Source: Bacteroidota bacterium (lineage in GTDB: Bacteria > Bacteroidota > Bacteroidia > Flavobacteriales > Weeksellaceae). From it: DNA of 64,000 bases. Position 1 is the stretch's first letter; the number at the start of each line of letters is the position of its first letter. The notes beneath the pieces are model-generated. The model ran no database searches. It was not told the DNA's origin and saw only the letters and a list, made by a program, of their open reading frames with translations. Location: contig JAEWOR010000021.1 in assembly GCA_023399595.1 (NCBI GenBank), positions 7,388 through 71,387 on the forward strand. Direction: 5' to 3'. Shown piece by piece: positions 51,469 to 62,431 of this stretch. The translations under genes were made by a program, and so were the position numbers.

Positions 51469-52320
51469 ATGGTTGCAATTGTTGACGGTGGATCTACAAA
51501 ATGCGATTGGGTAATTTTAGACGACTTCAAAAAAGTGTTTCTAAAAACAGAAACTACAGGTTTTAATCCCAATATTATTAATCCCGAACTTATAGTTCCC
51601 GAAATTCAGAAAAATGTCAGCTTAACGACTACTAAAAACTCTATTAAAAAGGTTTTTTTCTATGGTTCAGGCTGCGGAGTTCCTGAAAATAGAGCTGTTG
51701 TAGAAAAAGAGCTGAAAAAATTTTTTACCGAAGCAGATATCGTAGTAAAGGAAGATCTTACTGCGGCGGCTTATGCTGCCTATAACGGAAAACCTGCCAT
51801 TGTTTGCATTTTGGGTACAGGTTCCAATTCTTGCTACTTTGATGGTAAACATATAAAAGTAGAACTTCCTTCTTTAGGATTTTTATTAGGAGACGAAGGA
51901 AGTGGAAGCTCAATAGGTAAACAATTGGTGAGAAGATATTTTATGAAGAAGCTTCCAGATGATCTTAGACATGCGTTTGAAGAGAAGTATCATCTTACTA
52001 TAGATGGGGCTTTAAAAAATATGTATCATAATCCAAGAGCGAATGCTTACTTAGCAGATTTTAATAAATTTGTTGTAGAACATAAAGCTCATCCTTATTT
52101 TCAGAATATGGTTTTCGATGAGATGAAGAATTTTTTTGATTACCAAGTTCTTCCTTATCAAGAAGCGAAAGATGCAGAGATTAATTTTATAGGATCTATC
52201 GCATACTTCTACGAAAATATTTTACGTGCAGCAGCTGCAGAACTCAATTTGAAAATGGGAACCGTAGTCCAGAAACCTATAGAAAGCCTAGTAAATTATC
52301 ATATTAAATATATATTGTAA
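51469..52320 (+). CDS. N-acetylglucosamine kinase, BadF/BadG family
   Basis: 283 residues. ASKHA fold: phosphate-1 motif VAIVDGGSTKCDWVILD at the N-terminus, adenosine motif CILGTGSNSCYF and GFLLGDEGSGSSIGKQLVRRY. The family includes GlcNAc kinase and BadFG ATPases. Likely amino-sugar kinase in cell-wall recycling. Forms a pair with maeB (12-nt gap). Confidence 0.87.
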   Translation: MVAIVDGGSTKCDWVILDDFKKVFLKTETTGFNPNIINPELIVPEIQKNVSLTTTKNSIKKVFFYGSGCGVPENRAVVEKELKKFFTEADIVVKEDLTAAAYAAYNGKPAIVCILGTGSNSCYFDGKHIKVELPSLGFLLGDEGSGSSIGKQLVRRYFMKKLPDDLRHAFEEKYHLTIDGALKNMYHNPRANAYLADFNKFVVEHKAHPYFQNMVFDEMKNFFDYQVLPYQEAKDAEINFIGSIAYFYENILRAAAAELNLKMGTVVQKPIESLVNYHIKYIL

Positions 52321-52332
52321 AAAAAATATTTC

Positions 52333-54627
52333 ATGACGAATAACACGAACCGCGACGAGAAAAACTTTAATCAAGCTGCGTTAGATTATCATAAATTAGA
52401 ACCCAAAGGTAAAATTGAAGTAATTCCTTCAAAACCTCACTCTTCACAAAGAGATTTATCTTTGGCGTATTCACCAGGAGTGGCTATTCCTTGCATGGAA
52501 ATTCACGAAAAACCAGAAACAGTTTACGAGTACACAGGAAAAGGTAATTTGGTTGCCGTTATCTCTAATGGTACAGCTGTTTTAGGTTTGGGAGATATTG
52601 GAGCTGAAGCTTCAAAACCCGTAATGGAAGGGAAAGGATTGCTTTTTAAAATCTTTGCAGACATCAATGTTTTTGATATTGAAATTGATGAAAAAGACCC
52701 CGATAAATTTATTGAAATTGTAAAAGGTATTGCGCCCACTTTTGGAGGGATTAATTTAGAAGATATTAAAGCTCCGGAAGCCTTTTATATAGAACAAAGA
52801 TTAAAAGAAGAATTAGATATTCCTTTAATGCACGATGATCAACACGGAACTGCTATTATTTCTGCTGCTGCACTTCTTAACTCACTACAAATTGCTGGTA
52901 AAAATATTGAAGAGGTGAAAATGGTGGTGAATGGTGCAGGAGCTGCAGCCGTTGCTTGTACTAAACTTTATATTTCTTTAGGTTTAAAGAAAGAAAACGT
53001 GTTGATGTGCGACAGTAAAGGAGTTATTAATCATAAAAGAGAAGGATTAACACCAGAAAAATTAGATTTTGTTACCCAAACGGATATAGAAACATTAGAA
53101 GATGCTTTAATAGGAGCGGACGTTTTTGTGGGATTGTCTAAAGGAAATGTAATGACTTCAGAAATGCTTCTTTCCATGAAAGAAAATCCTATTGTTTTTG
53201 CATTGGCCAATCCAGATCCTGAAATTAAATATGAACTTGCTGTAGAAACTCGAAATGATGTTATTATGGCAACCGGAAGAAGTGATTATCCTAACCAAGT
53301 GAACAACGTTTTAGGTTTCCCATATATTTTTAGAGGAGCATTGGATGTTCAAGCTAAAGGAATTAACGAGGAGATGAAATTGGCAGCCGTAAAAGCTATT
53401 GCTGATTTAGCAAAAGAACCAGTTCCAGAAGCGGTAATCTTAGCTTACAATGTTCAAAACTTAAGGTTCGGAAGAGAATATTTTATTCCAAAACCTTTTG
53501 ATAATCGCTTAATTTCAAAGGTTTCTAGTGCGGTTGCAAAAGCAGCTATGGAAAGCGGAATTGCAAGAAAAAATATTGAAGATTTTCAAGAATACGAAAA
53601 TCAACTTGTTGACAGAATGAGCAAAGATGACAAGTTGGTAAGAATGATGCAGAACAGAGCGAAATCTAATCCTAAACGAGTAACGTTAGGAAATGCTGAA
53701 GAATACAATGTTTTGAAAGCGGCTCAAATTCTTTATGAAGAAGGAATTGCTAAACCAATTTTGTTGGGCGAGAAAAAATTTGTGAAAGAACAAATGGAGA
53801 GATACGGAATTAATTTAGATGTTCCTATTATCGATCCAATGGATGACGACCAAGAAGAGAACAGAAAAAAATACAGAGAAACGCTTTGGAGTCTTCGTCA
53901 ACGCAAAGGAATGAACGAATATAAAGCTAAAAGATATGTTCGTCAGAGAGATTATTTTGGTCCTTTAATGCTGAAACATGGCGATACAGATGCTTTAATT
54001 GTAGGTTTTTCTAAAAATTACACCTCAGTTTTAAGACCTTTATTGGAAATTATCGGGAAAGATAAAGGAGTAGATAAAGTGGCGGCGATGATGATGATTC
54101 TTTCAGATAAAAAGCCAATGTTCTTTGCAGATACGTCTATCAACGATAATCCAAGTTCTGAAGACTTGGTGAATATTGCGAAAATGGCAGAATATACTGT
54201 TAAGTCGTTTGCTATAGAACCTCGAATTGCAATGTTATCTTATGAAAACTTTGCTGCAATTTCTGATACTTCGAAAAAAGTAGCAAAAGCCGTAAATATT
54301 CTTCATGAAAAATACCCACAAATGGTTGTAGATGGAGAAATTCAACCAGATTTTGCGATGAATGCGGATCATTTAAGTGATTATCCTTTTTCAAAATTAG
54401 GAACAACACCTGCCAATACATTTATTTTCCCTAACCTCGTAAGTGCAAACCTTTCTTACAAAATTATTAGAGGAATGAAGGTAGCGCAAGTAATCGGGCC
54501 AATCTTAATGGGACTTAATCAGCCTGTACACGTGTTGCAAATGCGTTCTAGCGTTGATGAAATTGTCAACTTAGCAACAGTTGCGGTTTTAGATGCTCAA
54601 AGAAGGGAGTTGAAAAACAAATCATAA
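52333..54627 (+). CDS. maeB: NADP-dependent malic enzyme, MaeB type with phosphotransacetylase-like domain
   Basis: 764 residues: N-terminal malic enzyme (SLAYSPGVAIPCMEIHE, DDQHGTAIISAAALLN, NAD-binding VVNGAGAAAVACTK) and a C-terminal PTA_PTB-like domain (about 430-764, LGNAEEYNVLKAAQILYEEG, AVLDAQRRELKN). Converts malate to pyruvate with NADPH; the PTA-like domain is regulatory in homologues. Followed by a terminator. Confidence 0.95.
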   Translation: MTNNTNRDEKNFNQAALDYHKLEPKGKIEVIPSKPHSSQRDLSLAYSPGVAIPCMEIHEKPETVYEYTGKGNLVAVISNGTAVLGLGDIGAEASKPVMEGKGLLFKIFADINVFDIEIDEKDPDKFIEIVKGIAPTFGGINLEDIKAPEAFYIEQRLKEELDIPLMHDDQHGTAIISAAALLNSLQIAGKNIEEVKMVVNGAGAAAVACTKLYISLGLKKENVLMCDSKGVINHKREGLTPEKLDFVTQTDIETLEDALIGADVFVGLSKGNVMTSEMLLSMKENPIVFALANPDPEIKYELAVETRNDVIMATGRSDYPNQVNNVLGFPYIFRGALDVQAKGINEEMKLAAVKAIADLAKEPVPEAVILAYNVQNLRFGREYFIPKPFDNRLISKVSSAVAKAAMESGIARKNIEDFQEYENQLVDRMSKDDKLVRMMQNRAKSNPKRVTLGNAEEYNVLKAAQILYEEGIAKPILLGEKKFVKEQMERYGINLDVPIIDPMDDDQEENRKKYRETLWSLRQRKGMNEYKAKRYVRQRDYFGPLMLKHGDTDALIVGFSKNYTSVLRPLLEIIGKDKGVDKVAAMMMILSDKKPMFFADTSINDNPSSEDLVNIAKMAEYTVKSFAIEPRIAMLSYENFAAISDTSKKVAKAVNILHEKYPQMVVDGEIQPDFAMNADHLSDYPFSKLGTTPANTFIFPNLVSANLSYKIIRGMKVAQVIGPILMGLNQPVHVLQMRSSVDEIVNLATVAVLDAQRRELKNKS

Positions 54628-54649
54628 ATACAAAATTATTAATATAATT

Positions 54650-54680
54650 AAAGCCTAACCACTTCGGTTGGGCTTTTTGT
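54650..54680 (+). terminator. maeB terminator
   Basis: AAAGCCTAACC / GGTTGGGCTTT with ACTTC loop and T tract. A -7 box TATATTTG for ruvA follows at 54695-54702. Confidence 0.88.
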
Positions 54681-54716
54681 ATTCTTTAAATCTTTATATT
54701 TGAAAAAAAAACGATC

Positions 54717-55301
54717 ATGATATTTTCTCTGCAAGGAGTTGTACAAGAACTCACGCCTGCTTATGCCGTTATTAATGTAAATGGAGTAGGCTATTATGTG
54801 GGAATTAGTCTTCAAACCTCAGAAAACTTAAGTCTTAATAAAGAAGCCTTCCTTTTTATTCAACAAATTATCCGTGAAGACGCTCATTTGCTTTTCGGAT
54901 TTAGTACTCGTTTAGAAAAAGAAATGTTCAATCTGTTAATTAGTGTTAATGGAGTAGGAGCGGTTTCTGGTCTTATTTTACTTTCGTCATTAAGTCTTCA
55001 AGAAATTGCTTCAGCAATAGTTTCTGGCAACAGTGTTGTCCTACAAAAAGTAAAAGGAATAGGAGTAAAGACGGCAGAAAGAATAATTGTAGATTTGAAA
55101 GACAAAGTCCAAAAATTCAACGTTTCAGACGAAAATATTTCTACATTTGTAAATAATAAAACAAAAGAAGAAGCGTTATCTGCATTAGAAGTTTTAGGAA
55201 TTGCTAAAAAGATGAGCGAGAAAATTGCAGATCGTATTTTGAAGCAGAACCCTGAGGTATCTGTAGAAGAATTAGTAAAACAAATTTTAAAAAATATTTA
55301 A
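54717..55301 (+). CDS. ruvA: Holliday junction DNA helicase subunit RuvA
   Basis: 194 residues. Domain I IFSLQGVVQELTPAYAVINVNG, double helix-hairpin-helix in domain II (LLISVNGVGAVSGLILLSSL, LQKVKGIGVKTAERIIVDLK) and a short C-terminal domain III (EALSALEVLGIAKK) that contacts RuvB. Binds the four-way junction. Three bases before sprA, so possibly co-transcribed. Confidence 0.96.
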   Translation: MIFSLQGVVQELTPAYAVINVNGVGYYVGISLQTSENLSLNKEAFLFIQQIIREDAHLLFGFSTRLEKEMFNLLISVNGVGAVSGLILLSSLSLQEIASAIVSGNSVVLQKVKGIGVKTAERIIVDLKDKVQKFNVSDENISTFVNNKTKEEALSALEVLGIAKKMSEKIADRILKQNPEVSVEELVKQILKNI

Positions 55302-55304
55302 CAT

Positions 55305-58300
55305 TTGGTGAACAAAGCAAGAAAACCCGGCATATATATCATCTTATCTTTTTTTTGTGTTTCAGCACATTTTTTTGAAGCCCAAACAAAACCAGATGAG
55401 GGATATGTAGTGAAAAAAGACTACGAGCTTCCAGATCCTACACAATATGAAGCCTTTTATGATATTAAAACCAGCATGTATTATGTGTATCCAAAAATTG
55501 GAGGGATTGTTACCGGCGCACCTACTGTAATGTCGCCAGAGGATTATCAAGACTTTATAATGGCGCAACAAGCAAAAGCTTATTATAAAGACAAGTCCAA
55601 TAAATACAGTTTAATGTTTCGTAAGGATAAAACCGAAGCGGAAAAGCAAGGTTTAATTCCATCTCTTTACATAAGAAACAGACTTTTTGAAAATATTTTT
55701 GGAAGCAATAAAATAGAAATTATTCCTTCAGGATACGCTTCTTTTGATTTTGCTGGTCTATATCAAAAAATAGACAATCCGATGGTTCTTCCTCAAAACA
55801 GAACCAGCTTCACTTTCGATATTAAACAAAAAATACAATTAGGTTTATTAGGGAAAGTAGGTGAAAACTTACAACTAAAAGCCAATTATGATACCCAATC
55901 TGGTTTCGCTTTCGAAAATAAAATGAATTTGGTTTGGCAAGCAAAAGGAACTTGGAAGGATTTACAATCTAAAGGTTTGAATGATCCAACCACGGGTGGA
56001 GAAGATAAAAAAATTAAAAGAATTGAGTTTGGTAACGTTAATATGCCGTTATCAACCAGTTTAATAAGAGGTTCCGAATCTTTATTTGGGGTGAAAACAG
56101 AATTCCAATTAGGAAAAACCTACGGAACATTAGTTTTATCTCAACAACAAGGGGAAGCTCGAAATATTGTAGTACAAGGCGGAGGTGCAGTAAGTACATT
56201 CAAAGTTAATGCAATAGATTACGAAGATAATCAGCATTATTTTGTAGGTCAGTATTTCTTGAACAATTATGACAACTCCTTACTTAATTATCCTCAAATT
56301 AATTCCCTCATCAATATTACAAGAATGGAGGTTTGGGTTTTGGATAAAGGAAATTCCAACCTTGCCTATCAAAAAAGTATTGTTGGGGTAAGAGATATTG
56401 GTGAAGGAGCTTCTGGCTATCCTGATAATACTCAAAGTGGAGTTTATCAAGCTGTAACTTCTCAGCCAGGCCTTCGTGATGCCAATACAACGTATAATGC
56501 GATAAATAATCAATCTTTACCCAATTCAACTGGTGGTTTAGAAGCATACCAAGACGGCGAGAACTTTATATTTAACAGAAAAGCCAGAAGGTTAGAAGCT
56601 AATGAATTTACTTTCCATCCACAATTAGGGTATATTTCCTTAAATCAAAGACTTAATGAAGATCAGCTTTTAGCGGTTTCTTATTCATATACCGTAAATG
56701 GAAGCAATACCGTATATAAAGTAGGGGAATTTTCTGAAGAAAGTAATGTTTTGGTTTCCAAATTATTGAAACCAAACAGCTCCGTGAAAACAAGTTCTCC
56801 CATGTGGAATTTGATGATGAAGAACATCTATTCCATGGATGCGGGACAAGTGAGTGGAGATCAATTTATTTTAAATGTTTATTATCGAGATGCACAAACC
56901 GGTGGTAAGGTAAATTATCTTCCCAATACTCCAGTTCAGAATACCACTTTATTAAAATTAATGAATTGGGATCGATTAAATATAAATGGAGACTTACAGT
57001 CTAATGCTGATGGTACAACGGGAGATGGTGTTTTCGATTTTACTCCAGGAATTACCATTCGTCCAGAAGATGGAAAATTAATCTTTACAAAAACCCAACC
57101 TTTTGGAAGTAATATTGCAAACGCTTTAGGAAGTAATGATCCTCAATATGTTTATAATGATCTTTATACCCAACAAAAACAGGTTGCAAAACAGAGTAAC
57201 TTATCCAAACGATACACCATGGAAGGGCGCTACAAAGGAGCTCAAGGACAAGGGATTAGTTTGGGAGCAGTTAATGTTCCACAAGGATCAGTAAAAGTTA
57301 CAGCCAACGGAGTTCAGCTGACAGAAGGGGTAGATTTTACGGTTGATTATATGACAGGAACAGTTACAATTATCAATGAAACTGTAAAACAATCCGGTCA
57401 AGCCATTAACATATCACTAGAAAACAATCTTACTTTTAATACCCAAAGAAAAAGATTTTTAGGATTAAATTTAGAAAGAAGGTTTAGTGATAATTTCATT
57501 ATTGGAGGAACGGTAGTCAACTATTCTGAATCCCCATTAACTCAAAAAGTAAATTACGGTCAAGAAGCGGTTAATAATACAATAGCAGGTGTTAACCTGT
57601 TGTATAATAAACAATTACCGTTTCTGACAAGACTAACAGATAAAATTCCTTTAATTAATACCGAGGCGCCTTCTAATTTGAATTTTCAGATGGAAGCTGC
57701 TTATTTAATGCCTGGTTTAAATAAAGCTACTAATAATCAATCTTATATTGATGATTTTGAACAAACTACTTCCAAAATATCTCTTAAAGAGCCAGCTGCT
57801 TGGAGTTTAGCCTCCAAACCTGAGAAAAATACTGGAGATCCTGTATTTGCGGGAGCCGGAGCAAATGATAACCTTACAAGCGGCTACGGAAGAGGATTAA
57901 TGTCTTGGTACAGTATTGATCCAAGATTTTGGGGTATTGGAGGGAATCCTCCTGCAGGAATTACTCCTGATGCCGTTTCTAATCACGCCTCAAGACGTGT
58001 TCAGTTGTCTGAAATTTACAATAGCAGAGATTTTGTCGCTGGTGAACAGACATTTACAAATACTTTCGATATTTCTTATTATCCTCAAGAAAGAGGACCT
58101 TATAACGTAAACCCAAATGTTGAAGCTACGCAACAAAGATGGGGTGGAATTATGAGACCTATAAGCGTTACTAATTTTGTTAATTCTAATATTGAGTATG
58201 TTGAATTTTGGATGATGGATCCTTATGCAGACGGGACTACTTTAGGAGCTGATCCAAAAATATTATTACAATTAGGTAATGTTTCGGAAGATGTTTTGAA

Positions 58301-61300
58301 GGACGGACTTATGCAATATGAGAACGGACTGCCAACACCTGGAACACCTGCAACGACGTCTACATCCAATTGGGGAATACAACCTAAACAACCCCCTATT
58401 TTGTATGCGTTTTCTAGTGAAGGAGACGAAAGAAGAAAACAAGATTTAGGATATGATGGATTGGACAACACTCAGGAAGAACTGAAATTTGGAACCAGCT
58501 TTGTGAATCCAGTTACCAACGAGATGGATCCAGCTTCGGATGATTTCTTATTCTATCTTTCAAGTAAATTTACAGGAAATTCAGCAGGTTCACTTGTTCA
58601 ACGATACAAATATTTTAGAGGTCCTGAAAATAACTCGCAAAGTAACTCTCTTGAAGTTGCTTCTCAAACGCCAGATTCTGAAGATGTAAATAAAGATTAC
58701 AATTTAGATCAAACAGAAAATTATAATCAATACGAAGTCAGCTTAGATAAAACCAACCTTACATTAGGAAGTAATTTTATTGTTGATGAAAAAACAGTAA
58801 GTGCACAATTCCAAAATGGATTATCTTCTAATGTAAAATGGTATTTATTTAGAATTCCAGTTAAAGATTATGTTGCAGGTATTGGTAACGGAGGAGATGG
58901 AGAACAAGTACTGAATAATGTTCGATTTGCAAGGTTATTATTAAAAGGTTTTGATAATACTTCCACTTTGAGATTTGCAACCATGGATTTGGTAAGATCA
59001 GATTGGAGAACTTATACCAGCAAAATTGCCAGTCCAGATGTTCCTGTTAATCAGGAAGGTTTTGGAGATAATGATGTGGATTTGGAAGTAGGAAGTGTAA
59101 ACTTAGAGGAGAATGGAATGAATCAGCCTCCTTATGTACTTCCTCCAGGGATTGATAGACAGGTTCTTAGTGGAAATGCGGGAGCGCAAAGACAAAATGA
59201 AGCATCACTTTATTTAAGAGCAAAAAATCTTAGAAGCAAAGCTGCTGGAGTTTTCAAAGACACCACACTCGATATGAGAAGATACAAAAAGTTGAAACTT
59301 TTTGTTCATGCTGAAGATCCTAACCAAAGAAATACAGGAAGTGGGATAGTAGATCCTAATACTAAATTCTTTATTCGTTTTGGTTCGGATGCTACAGATA
59401 ACTATTATGAATATGAATCTTCCGTGAAATTCACAGATAAATTGGCAACTACACCTTTAGAAATTTGGCCAATTGAAAACGAAGTGGATTTTGATATTCA
59501 AAATTTTGTCGATCTAAAAATTAAGAGAGATAAAGAAAGTGGCAATGTTATTACAGGAAGGTTTACAGATTCAGACCCTGCTGCAGATAAAAAAACATAT
59601 ATAAAAGGACGTCCCTCATTAGGAAATATCTCTACCATAATGGTGGGAGTAAGAAACACTAGTGATCGTGGTAATGTTGCGGGACCAGATGAGGTAATTA
59701 TGTGGGTGAATGAAATTCGACTTTCAGATATTGATAATAAAGGAGGTTATGCAGGTAATGCTAGCTTAAACTTCAACCTTGGAGATTTTGCGACCGTTAA
59801 TACAAGTGCTTCTTATACTTCTGTTGGCTTTGGTGATATTAATTCCCGTCCTGCAGAAAGAACACAATCTACACAATCTGCCTTCAATATTAATACTACA
59901 GTAAATGTAGATAAATTTTTACCTGAAAAAACAGGTATGAAGATTCCAGTTAATTACTCTTATTCTCAAACCATTGAAGATCCAAAATACAATCCTTTGG
60001 ATACTGATGTTGAATTCAGTAAAGCTGGGAATAAAGAGGAATTAAAGAAAATTGCAAGAACTTACACCCAGCAAAGAAGCATAGGGGTGGTGAATATGCA
60101 TAAAGAAAGAGTAAACACCAATAAGCCAACTAAGTTTTATGATGTTGAAAACCTTTCGGTAACCGCAATGTTTAATGACGATTACTACAGAGATATTTAT
60201 ACAAAGAAAAATCTTCGTCAGTATTTGAGAGGTTATATAGATTATAACTACACCTTTAAACCTTGGGTGATTAAACCTTTCAATAAAATTATTAGTGATA
60301 CCGCTAAATCAACAAAATATTTGAGATGGGTTAAAGACTTTAATTTAAATCCTGTTCCTACAAGATTTTCATTCCGTACTGAAATCGATAGAAATTACAA
60401 CGAGATGGAATTTAGGAATATCGAAGCCATCTTAAGTGGAAATCAAGGCAGCGATTTTGATGCTATTAAAAATAGAAACTTCTATTTTGGATGGCAATAT
60501 GGACTTGGGTTTGCGTTTACAAAATCATTGAAACTAGAGATTAACTCGGCAACGAGAACTTTAAATGACAATGTAGATGTAAATACAATGGATACCAATT
60601 CTATTTTCCAAAATGCTTTTAGAGCGGGCCGTCCTGTGCTTTACAATCATAAAATTCAATTGAATTATAAATTGCCATTCCAGCTTATTCCATACATGAA
60701 TTTTATGGATGCAGAAGTAGGTTATGGAGTTACTTACAATTGGAATGCAAGATCAACAGCTCTTCTTAATTCTCCAATTGGAGGAAGTTTAGGATCTATT
60801 GGTCAGAACGCAAAGGTTATTCAAGTGAATGGTAAGGCGGATTTCCCAACTTTATTTAATAGCTTTAAGTATTTTAAAGACATTAATACCAAGCTTCAAA
60901 AACGTAAAATGGAATTAGATTCTATTAATAACGCCAATAATATAGCTTGGGAGAAAAATAAATTTAGATTTAAGAGATATAAATTTAAGAACAAACTAAC
61001 ACCTCTTCAAAGTGCAGCATATCTGTTAACTGCGGTGAAACAGTTAGATGTTACTTATACACAAAATGAAGGAACCGTTCTTCCAGGTTTATTGTCTGCA
61101 CCTAATTGGTATGGTTATGGACAAACCCTTGGTGGACCAACATATGGTTTCTTATTAGGATCTCAAGCCGACATTAGAAGAGAGGTGATGGAGAAAGGTT
61201 GGGTAAGCAATTCTGAATATTTGTTAGATCCTTATATATATAATATGAATAAGGATTTCAAAGCTAACTTACAGGTTTCGCCAATAAATGATTTTAGAAT

Positions 61301-62321
61301 TGATTTTAATGTTATTCATAATTATAACAGAAACTTCTCTCAAGTAGGGTTTAATAAAAATATTGATGCTTTTGCAAATGATTTTATTACCTATTCAAAT
61401 TCTGCAATTCTAGTCAATACTTCATTTAAAGATGGAGCTGCTATTTATCAAGCTATGAGAGAGAATGCGGTTGAACTATCACAACAGTTGGGTACGGTAC
61501 CCGGAACGGATGGCTTTACAGAAGGTTATAGCATTGCAAATGCATATATTTTAATTCCAGCATTTAAAGCCGCTGTTGAAGGTAAAGGCGTGAAACCAAT
61601 GGGCGATGCAAAGAAATCGGGTATGCCACTTCCCAATTGGAGACTAGTATATTCTGGACTTAAAAACTTCCCAGTTATTAATGGTCAATTTTCAAAATTT
61701 GATATTCTACACGGTTATACTGCCAATATGGTGTATTCTGGAGTACAGTCAAGTATAGATTATTACGGAAAAGCTGGAAGTAAAGATGTTAACGGAGATT
61801 ATATTAATCCATTTACATTTGCTCAGATCGCTTACAATGAGTCTTATTCACCTTTAATTGGAGTGGATGTTACCATGAGAAACAATATGCAGTTTGGATT
61901 ACAATATAATCTGAATCGCTCTCTAATCTTAGGATTAGTAAACCACACACTTACTGAAGATTCTAATAAAGAATATGTCGTGAAATTAGGATACATCATC
62001 AGAAACTTTAGACTTGGTAACAGCGGAGGTAACCGAAGAGGATCTAATAAAGGAAGTGATCTTAATATCCGAGCTAATTTCTCTCTAAGAGATAGCAAAA
62101 CTAGCATTACAAATATTCTATTGCAGGATTCTCAGATTACAGGAGGTCAAAAGTTGATGAATATTGATGTATCTGCGGATTATAATGTATCGGAAAGTCT
62201 TAATTTAAGAATATTCTATAATCAGATGACTTCTAAATATAAAATTTCAACGGCATTTCCATTATCAACAATCCGAGCAGGAATTACCGCAAGCTTCACC
62301 TTTGGTAACTCAGGTTTTTAA
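55305..62321 (+). CDS. sprA: Type IX secretion outer-membrane translocon SprA (Sov)
   Basis: 2338 residues, the size of SprA/Sov, the giant 36-strand beta-barrel pore of the T9SS. Signal peptide (LSFFCVSAHFFEAQT), N-terminal SprA repeats and many outer-membrane beta-strand motifs; LSYNFNLNRS-like final strands and a C-terminal ASFTFGNSGF aromatic end. It exports the cargo proteins in this window. No ATG near the 5' end: TTG 55305 or GTG 55308 is the start, 3-6 nt after the ruvA stop. Confidence 0.95.
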   Translation: MVNKARKPGIYIILSFFCVSAHFFEAQTKPDEGYVVKKDYELPDPTQYEAFYDIKTSMYYVYPKIGGIVTGAPTVMSPEDYQDFIMAQQAKAYYKDKSNKYSLMFRKDKTEAEKQGLIPSLYIRNRLFENIFGSNKIEIIPSGYASFDFAGLYQKIDNPMVLPQNRTSFTFDIKQKIQLGLLGKVGENLQLKANYDTQSGFAFENKMNLVWQAKGTWKDLQSKGLNDPTTGGEDKKIKRIEFGNVNMPLSTSLIRGSESLFGVKTEFQLGKTYGTLVLSQQQGEARNIVVQGGGAVSTFKVNAIDYEDNQHYFVGQYFLNNYDNSLLNYPQINSLINITRMEVWVLDKGNSNLAYQKSIVGVRDIGEGASGYPDNTQSGVYQAVTSQPGLRDANTTYNAINNQSLPNSTGGLEAYQDGENFIFNRKARRLEANEFTFHPQLGYISLNQRLNEDQLLAVSYSYTVNGSNTVYKVGEFSEESNVLVSKLLKPNSSVKTSSPMWNLMMKNIYSMDAGQVSGDQFILNVYYRDAQTGGKVNYLPNTPVQNTTLLKLMNWDRLNINGDLQSNADGTTGDGVFDFTPGITIRPEDGKLIFTKTQPFGSNIANALGSNDPQYVYNDLYTQQKQVAKQSNLSKRYTMEGRYKGAQGQGISLGAVNVPQGSVKVTANGVQLTEGVDFTVDYMTGTVTIINETVKQSGQAINISLENNLTFNTQRKRFLGLNLERRFSDNFIIGGTVVNYSESPLTQKVNYGQEAVNNTIAGVNLLYNKQLPFLTRLTDKIPLINTEAPSNLNFQMEAAYLMPGLNKATNNQSYIDDFEQTTSKISLKEPAAWSLASKPEKNTGDPVFAGAGANDNLTSGYGRGLMSWYSIDPRFWGIGGNPPAGITPDAVSNHASRRVQLSEIYNSRDFVAGEQTFTNTFDISYYPQERGPYNVNPNVEATQQRWGGIMRPISVTNFVNSNIEYVEFWMMDPYADGTTLGADPKILLQLGNVSEDVLKDGLMQYENGLPTPGTPATTSTSNWGIQPKQPPILYAFSSEGDERRKQDLGYDGLDNTQEELKFGTSFVNPVTNEMDPASDDFLFYLSSKFTGNSAGSLVQRYKYFRGPENNSQSNSLEVASQTPDSEDVNKDYNLDQTENYNQYEVSLDKTNLTLGSNFIVDEKTVSAQFQNGLSSNVKWYLFRIPVKDYVAGIGNGGDGEQVLNNVRFARLLLKGFDNTSTLRFATMDLVRSDWRTYTSKIASPDVPVNQEGFGDNDVDLEVGSVNLEENGMNQPPYVLPPGIDRQVLSGNAGAQRQNEASLYLRAKNLRSKAAGVFKDTTLDMRRYKKLKLFVHAEDPNQRNTGSGIVDPNTKFFIRFGSDATDNYYEYESSVKFTDKLATTPLEIWPIENEVDFDIQNFVDLKIKRDKESGNVITGRFTDSDPAADKKTYIKGRPSLGNISTIMVGVRNTSDRGNVAGPDEVIMWVNEIRLSDIDNKGGYAGNASLNFNLGDFATVNTSASYTSVGFGDINSRPAERTQSTQSAFNINTTVNVDKFLPEKTGMKIPVNYSYSQTIEDPKYNPLDTDVEFSKAGNKEELKKIARTYTQQRSIGVVNMHKERVNTNKPTKFYDVENLSVTAMFNDDYYRDIYTKKNLRQYLRGYIDYNYTFKPWVIKPFNKIISDTAKSTKYLRWVKDFNLNPVPTRFSFRTEIDRNYNEMEFRNIEAILSGNQGSDFDAIKNRNFYFGWQYGLGFAFTKSLKLEINSATRTLNDNVDVNTMDTNSIFQNAFRAGRPVLYNHKIQLNYKLPFQLIPYMNFMDAEVGYGVTYNWNARSTALLNSPIGGSLGSIGQNAKVIQVNGKADFPTLFNSFKYFKDINTKLQKRKMELDSINNANNIAWEKNKFRFKRYKFKNKLTPLQSAAYLLTAVKQLDVTYTQNEGTVLPGLLSAPNWYGYGQTLGGPTYGFLLGSQADIRREVMEKGWVSNSEYLLDPYIYNMNKDFKANLQVSPINDFRIDFNVIHNYNRNFSQVGFNKNIDAFANDFITYSNSAILVNTSFKDGAAIYQAMRENAVELSQQLGTVPGTDGFTEGYSIANAYILIPAFKAAVEGKGVKPMGDAKKSGMPLPNWRLVYSGLKNFPVINGQFSKFDILHGYTANMVYSGVQSSIDYYGKAGSKDVNGDYINPFTFAQIAYNESYSPLIGVDVTMRNNMQFGLQYNLNRSLILGLVNHTLTEDSNKEYVVKLGYIIRNFRLGNSGGNRRGSNKGSDLNIRANFSLRDSKTSITNILLQDSQITGGQKLMNIDVSADYNVSESLNLRIFYNQMTSKYKISTAFPLSTIRAGITASFTFGNSGF

Positions 62322-62326
62322 TTATA

Positions 62327-62361
62327 AAAGGTCTCACTACAATAAAGTGAGACCTTTTTTA
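62327..62361 (+). terminator. sprA terminator
   Basis: AAAAGGTCTCACT and AGTGAGACCTTTT arms with a 5-nt loop and T tract. Confidence 0.92.
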
Positions 62362-62379
62362 TAAATCATGTTGAGTTTT

Positions 62380-62410
62380 TTTGAACCGATATAGAATTTT
62401 AATACATTTG
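62380..62410 (+). promoter_or_regulatory. gcvH promoter
   Basis: TTTG (62380-62383) and TACATTTG (62403-62410), 19-nt spacer; exact match on both boxes. Confidence 0.8.
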
Positions 62411-62431
62411 TACTTATATAAAAATAAAAAA

